In this document: one piece after another, positions 59,045-64,000 of the stretch
Numbering within the stretch: the stretch's first letter is position 1
How the letters are laid out: each line of letters opens with the position of its first letter
The notes under the pieces: model-generated
What the model saw: only the letters and a program-made list of their open reading frames with translations
Told to the model about the DNA's origin: nothing
Databases searched by the model: none
Made by a program: the position numbers and the translations under genes
Assembly (NCBI RefSeq): GCF_901000735.1
Contig: NC_081549.1
Coordinates: 3,482,942-3,546,941 of the forward strand
Direction of reading: 5' to 3'
Length of the DNA stretch: 64,000 bases
From: Corylus avellana
Lineage: Eukaryota; Streptophyta; Magnoliopsida; Fagales; Betulaceae

Positions 59045-60255
59045 GGTGGAGTGGAAGAATGTTGAAAACTAAACAAGGAGTTATTGAGGTTGATGAAAGA
59101 CTCGGTGTTCTTGATTGAAAAATCTTTCAGTTGGGTACATACATCATGCCATTCTAAGCGATTTTTTTTTTCTCTTTCCTTTCTCTGTTTCTTAGCATTT
59201 ATTGGAAAAATATTTAAATGGTATAAGAAAAAAATAAGTGAAAGTCATGTAGTTTATTTAAATAAAGAAGTAGCTTGGTCTTCTAAATTTAAGAAAAATT
59301 GCTGCTAATGTTCTAAGAAGAGCAATAACATGAATAATAAAGCGTAAACATTTTTCGGCGTTTAGCTTATACGAAAAATCTACAACGACAACAATGGTCG
59401 CAGCACCTTTGGTAACAACTAAGGCGATGGCTCTAGCAGCCCCAACTGCAGCTTAGGTTATATTCCTCATGCTCTCATTATCAAGTTGGAATGGATGAAG
59501 GCTAGCTAGTAGTGGAGTGAGAGCGAAAGAGAGAATGGTGGGATTATTACCATGCATTTTGAGTATTACAAGGATCATCAACTCCATAATCATCGACATA
59601 AGTTTTATCATACGTTTCTTAGCCTTTATCTTTCTCCCACTCTAGACATTCTCTTATTTTGAGGTTAAATACATAAATTATTTATTGAGATTAAATCCTT
59701 GAATCATTATCAATATTGAATAGCTTGAGACCCTTGAAATATAAATATTCTAGGTTGTGACGTTGTGTGTTGATTTATTCTTTTTTTTTTAAAAAAAAAA
59801 AAACTTATTCAAAAAGAATTTTTTCAAGGTTTGTAACTTTTGGAAATATAAAAATATTCTAGTAAAATAACTTGGCTCAAGTAATGTCTTCTGCTATGAG
59901 CATAAGGTTTTAAAAGAGTTTTTTTTCACATAATTAATATGTGATTCTTGGAAAAAGTCTACCATACTAAAAAAACTAGGGTAAAAATACAAGTTGAGAG
60001 GTATCATCGTTATAGCTTTGGGATTTATTTTCTTTTCTTTTCTCTTTTTTTAATGAAGAGGTATTATCCAATATTCACAACATATTAGATCAAAACCTTC
60101 ATTTAAATAGTATTTTGAAAGAATTTATTGGCTTCAAAAAGGTGACAAGTATAACATATTAGAGTACACATTGTGTAAATCCAAGTATAACACATAGAGC
60201 AAAGGGATTATAAATGGTGAAAATTACAAATGAAAGTAACTTGTCAAAATGTCAT
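59045..60255. other. PPR upstream region and spacer
   Basis: 59078-59160 is repeated in diverged form at 61343-61412. Otherwise AT-rich, with an inverted T/A homopolymer pair at 59780-59803. No gene is supported. Confidence 0.4.
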
Positions 60256-60373
60256 TTCTTTTTTGTTTTTTTTTTTTTTGACATGTCCGCACATGAAGGG
60301 AGAGAGAAATTCAAACTAGTGACCACTACTTCATTAGGCATGATCCCAGCCGATTGAGCTACCTCTTAAAGAC
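60256..60373 (-). mobile_element. tRNA-derived SINE with 13-bp target duplication
   Basis: On minus it begins AGGTAGCTCAATCGGCTGGG (box A-like) and contains GTGGTCACTAGTTTGAATTT (box B-like), followed by CTCTCCCTTCATGTGCGGAC and an A-rich tail. GTCAAAATGTCAT occurs on both sides (60243-60255, 60374-60386) as a perfect target duplication. Length 118 bp. Pol III boxes have a few changes from consensus. Confidence 0.85.
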
Positions 60374-60707
60374 GTCAAAATGTCATATCTATTAAAAAGA
60401 AAAAGAACTAGTAAAACAACAAACAAATGAATCATTACAATTTTGAAGAGACATTTGAAAAAGAGAACATGTGTGCGACATTAAAAGACAACTAACATAA
60501 AAAAAATAAAAAATAATAATAATAATAATAATAATAAAAGACGTAAAGACAAAAATTAGTAGTAATTTGCTAAAATTAGCATAAGTAATTAGAAAGTCAG
60601 CTATTCAAAATAAAATCGACCACTTTCACATAAATTGTCAAAGTACCTTAATAACCTCTATTCATTTGAATTCCCAATGATACTAGTATATAATTCATAA
60701 TCTTCTT

Positions 60708-61165
60708 TTTTTGGATGAATGAACAATTTTTACTAAACACAATTGAAAAATAAATTACAAACAACCCAGCTCAAAAGAGCCAATCTCAACTGCATCGCAG
60801 AACCCAACAGCACAAAAGAAAAGATCTGCAGAAAACTGCAACCACCCCAACACTCCAAACCTCTAACAATCTGCTATACAACTATATCCTATGCATCAAA
60901 CTATACAAGTATTCTATCAGGAATGCCCCAACTATTACACAGCATCAAATTTTCATTAGTTCTACAATATTTCCCTTTAGCCACAGCTCTAGCTCTAATA
61001 TCCCACTTTATCTGCATGATAATTTTCTCCTCTGTCCACAGCTGGTTCCCGTGCATTTCTCAACTTCCAAATAGCATATATCACAGCACTACATCCAAGC
61101 CTGTTCCTGAGGGTTCCAATGACCATTGGTTGATGCCTGTTCGATCCCCAGTCAACTGAGCTCGG
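60708..61165 (-). mobile_element. 5'-truncated LINE (non-LTR retrotransposon) 3' end
   Basis: On minus the sequence reads TLRNRLGCSAVIYAIWKLRN, then after a one-base frame change GNQLWTEEKIIMQIKWDIRA, RAVAKGKYCRTNENLMLCNS and WGIPDRILV-stop. This is the typical C-terminus of plant LINE reverse-transcriptase polyproteins (AIW.(L/E)RN plus I..IR.R). After it comes a roughly 200-bp 3' UTR with TTGTGTTTAGTAAAAATTGT and an A tail (plus T run at 60708-60712). The frameshift and truncation show it is dead. The 5' limit is approximate. Confidence 0.7.
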
Positions 61166-61342
61166 TCAGTGTTGGAAAAGTTAGGGTTTTTACAAGAGGT
61201 TTTCATGGTTTTCAATGGTCCTAGGTTTCGTTAGAAGTCCTAGGCTTTGTAATGAGGATTATAACCTAATCATAGACACAATGTGAATATATGTAGTGAA
61301 ATTATGGAATTGGTATACGAAGGAATAGTCCAGGAGATTAAG

Positions 61343-61412
61343 CCTAAGTTATTGATGTTGATGAAAGACTAGGAGTTCTTGATTGAAAAAGCATTCATTT
61401 GGGTACATAGAT
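61343..61412 (+). repeat. Diverged copy of the PPR gene 5' flank
   Basis: TTGATGAAAGACTAGGAGTTCTTGATTGAAAAAGCATTCATTTGGGTACATAGATCA-type sequence (given here in outline: GTTGATGAAAGACTAGGAGT, TCTTGATTGAAAAA, TTGGGTACATA) parallels 59088-59145 upstream of the PPR gene. Confidence 0.6.
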
Positions 61413-61720
61413 CAAAGCTTGCCTATTGCCCAGGTCTTTCTGAATAAGAGACCTGCCAAAAAGCCTACACAGAGAAGTAACCAATGGTTCAGCAATCCCT
61501 AAAAGGATAAATAACATGAATACTAAATAGGAGTAAATACCAATGAAAAATGGGAAACATATCTCAATATCATACTTCATGAGGTAGCTTTTAAAATCAA
61601 CAACTAATTATACATATTTTTATCCACTAGCACTCGTTTATATATTGCTTCCTACAAACTATTACTCATGACACGACTTCATTCAACTACCAATCATTGA
61701 TTTTTAACATGAAATGACAA

Positions 61721-61834
61721 CCACCTATGGTGGTGGTTTAGTGGTTTTAGTAAAATCTCCAAAGAGGATAGGCCTGTACCAGGGAGTGGGTTCAACTCTC
61801 CACTAGTGAGAATCATTCACACAAGCCTGATTAA
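61721..61834 (+). mobile_element. tRNA-derived SINE with 15-bp target duplication
   Basis: Box A-like TGGTTTAGTGGTTTTAG and box B-like GGGTTCAACTCTCC are correctly spaced, and the short 3' end finishes GCCTGATTAA. AACATGAAATGACAA flanks it exactly on both sides (61706-61720, 61835-61849). Length 114 bp. The perfect duplication suggests a recent insertion. Confidence 0.85.
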
Positions 61835-61849
61835 AACATGAAATGACAA

Positions 61850-63587
61850 AAATACCATAATTTTAGAAAATAACTCTACTTAAATACATTCAAAGTTCAA
61901 AAAATATATATATATATAGAAAACAAATCTCAAAGTCAAAAAATTTGAAAAAAAAGAGAAAAAGAAAATGGGATGATTAGTCTTGAATCGAATATAGGCA
62001 TCTTTATATAGAGAAGGGATGAAAAATCCCAACTTCTACATGTGAAAATCGAGTCAACATAGTGCAGGTAATTAAGCGGCGCAGGATGTTAAATGTCCCA
62101 TCAAAACGCCTCTAAGGTTCCTTCAATATTTTCAGAAAGGCGTCAAGACGACCAGTTGACACCATCCCATGTTTAAGCGGTTTTGCAATCATAACCTCGA
62201 ATTTTGCAATGTCAATATCCTACGTTTCAACTCATTTTAATTTCACATTTTTTTTTTCTTAAAATGCCCCCTTTTTTAAAAAAATTAAAAAAAAAAAAAA
62301 AAAAAGCGAAAGTTCACAAGTACATATATATCCTCATGTGTTTATATACACCATACTTAAAATATTAATTATAAGATTAAAAATTCAACGGCAAAAGATG
62401 AAAGTATCTGAAGTATCTGCCAATATATCTTAGACAAGTCCCTGAAACAAGCACAAAAAGAGCAAGAAAAACAAGTTTTCTAGCAATAGTTGAAATAAAA
62501 CCTGAAAGACCAAACGTACAAGACGTGGAAGAAGGTAAGGAAAATTAAATTAAGATCGTTCAAAATAAGACCAAAAAGAAATTGCCTATAATAAGTTCTA
62601 ATAATAATAATAATAATAATATAAGTATAATATACACACACCACAAGCAGATACATACATGCATACATGTACGTGGGTGTGCGCCTCTGTTGTATGTACA
62701 TATATATAGAGTATAGTAAGATATCAATTATGAGCAGTTTCAAAGGCAAAAGATGAAAGTATTTATGACCATCTCTCAAACATGTCCCTAAAACAAGCAC
62801 GAAAAGAGCCAGAAAACACAGGTTTTCTAGCATTACTTGAAATAAAACCTCAAATTAAGAGTGAAATTAATAGTTATAATGCGCTATCTCTGTCAGAATC
62901 AGATAGGCATACTTGAATTGCTTACCCAGTGTGAAGACCTAAGTTCTTGTGTATAAAACAAACAACAAATTTGGGATCAGACAGCTGGTACGATTAGCAT
63001 GATGGTTATAATGCTGTAGAATAAATACACGAGATACTTACCTAGAAGAAGGCACTACAAGAATGATTTAATGAAAAACACGATTATCATATTGAAAGTA
63101 CAGACCCTCGGAAGTAGTATCTGAAAAGGCACTATTGCTAAAAACAAACCACTCTTAAGCAACATAAAAGGAAGGAAGTTTCATGGAACAAAAGTTTGTA
63201 ATCCTATTTCCATAAAATACACTGACCTATGAGATAAAGAAAATGCTTAGGGTTGGGAAAAGAGCGTATACCTCTGTCAATCTATTTCGTCAGTTATCAA
63301 ATAACTACCCAACCAGCAGGATAAGTTCTGGATAATGACTACTTGAAGAGTTTCTCTATTATACTCTTATCACAAACTTTAAGTGAGGATTCATCACCAC
63401 AAAACAACGATACTAATATTAGTAGCAAAAGTAAATTAAAAAAACAAAAAAAAACTTACACGTCACCTACCTGGCTTCATTTGAGTAAAAGAAAATACGC
63501 GATAGTTTCTTGATTTGTGCTCAGTGCAGTTTTAGCCTCTAGAACAAATGCCAATCAGAAAGATGCAGCAGCAGAACAAGCAACGAT
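61850..63587. other. Spacer, includes a 120-bp direct repeat
   Basis: 62387-62515 and 62745-62855 are diverged direct copies (GGCAAAAGATGAAAGTAT, AAACAAGCAC(A/G)AAAAGAG, TTGAAATAAAACCT). An (AAT)n tract lies at 62599-62619 and an A run at 62287-62305. The last few hundred bases may hold the 3' UTR of the gene at 63588. A frame on minus at 62480-62833 is mostly microsatellite-derived and not supported. Confidence 0.4.
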
Positions 63588-64000
63588 TCAGTCTGCATCC
63601 ACAAATGAAGTGCAATCGATATCTTGAAGGGTAATTTTCCCCATGTATAAATCGTTTATGTGATCAGAACAGAGAGGGAGGCATTTACGATTGAGACTTT
63701 CATGAATGGCACCCATCCCAGGGACCCACTTCCCTTCATCCAGTGGGTTCACATTCAGACGGTTTTGTAGTAATCGTACCCGATAAAAAACAGTAGCCGT
63801 TTTGTCACAGAAATGAGCGATACAGGAACATGAAGGCTCATCAGAAGCCAATCTGATCAAAGCCAAAGATAAAGCCCCATCAACTGGCCTTGGATCCGAG
63901 AGATTTTGATCTCCCATCATTTTAACCTCTCTTTCTGTCAGAAAATACACTTCTTCATTTCCATCCAAATCAGAGACTTTTAAATCCTTAGTGTAATGCT
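63588..64000 (-). CDS. C-terminal end of an unrecognised protein (partial)
   Basis: On minus an open frame enters from the window's right edge and ends at TGA 63590-63588. At least 137 residues are visible, reading HYTKDLKVSDLDGNEEVYFL at the edge, then VDGALSLALIRLASDEPSCS, CIAHFCDKTATVFYRVRLLQ and a C-terminus ITLQDIDCTSFVDAD. The composition is that of a real globular, Cys-containing protein, with non-random codon use. I do not recognise the family. There is no visible intron in this part, no membrane segment and no signal. The true start is outside the window; the TTG at 63968 is not a start. A chance ORF of this composition is unlikely but possible. Confidence 0.65.
   Translation of the reverse strand, partial: HYTKDLKVSDLDGNEEVYFLTEREVKMMGDQNLSDPRPVDGALSLALIRLASDEPSCSCIAHFCDKTATVFYRVRLLQNRLNVNPLDEGKWVPGMGAIHESLNRKCLPLCSDHINDLYMGKITLQDIDCTSFVDAD

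Noticed and set aside
1..64000. CRISPR arrays, bacterial operons, organelle DNA insertions, integrated viral sequence
   Set aside because: No regularly spaced repeats, no prokaryotic gene organisation, and no recognisable plastid, mitochondrial or pararetroviral coding sequence.

Overview
This is nuclear DNA of a dicot plant. Genes have GT-AG introns and long AT-rich spacers. The proteins are plant-specific: mitochondrial GLDH, a BLADE-ON-PETIOLE regulator, a QUASIMODO2-family methyltransferase, a CYSTM peptide and a PLS-class PPR. The only structural RNA gene, U3 snoRNA, has a plant-type USE/TATA promoter. I cannot name the species; a woody eudicot is a guess.

Layout. 1-1550: 3' end of a CRAL-TRIO (SEC14-like) gene on +, with a SINE tail at the window edge. 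2586-2985: a two-exon gene for a small acidic protein with an N-myristoylation signature. 4521-9367: a complete six-exon GLDH gene (last step of ascorbate synthesis), followed at about 10.1 kb by a broken copy of its last exon and 3' flank. 11114-11946 (-): a three-exon gene for a 59-residue CYSTM peptide, reconstructed from splice sites because no exon makes a long ORF. 20478-22920 (-): a two-exon BOP gene. About 22.9-48.7 kb: a gene-poor stretch of microsatellites and mobile elements (two solo LTRs, an intact TRIM, a non-autonomous CACTA element, hAT-like MITEs). At 44881-44980 a run of 100 N separates two nearly identical 2.9-kb blocks, most simply an unmerged contig overlap. 48768-54310 (-): a seven-exon PMT6/PMT7-type methyltransferase. 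56438-56650 (+): U3 snoRNA. 56883-58913 (-): an intronless PPR gene with no in-frame ATG at its apparent start. 59-63.5 kb: LINE and SINE remnants. 63588-64000 (-): the C-terminal end of a gene I do not recognise.

The genes are independently transcribed and show no operon-like logic. I found no convincing undescribed multi-gene system. The most useful points are the CYSTM and U3 genes hidden from ORF calling, the contig-join duplication, the PPR start problem, and several mobile elements whose exact boundaries can be set from target-site duplications.
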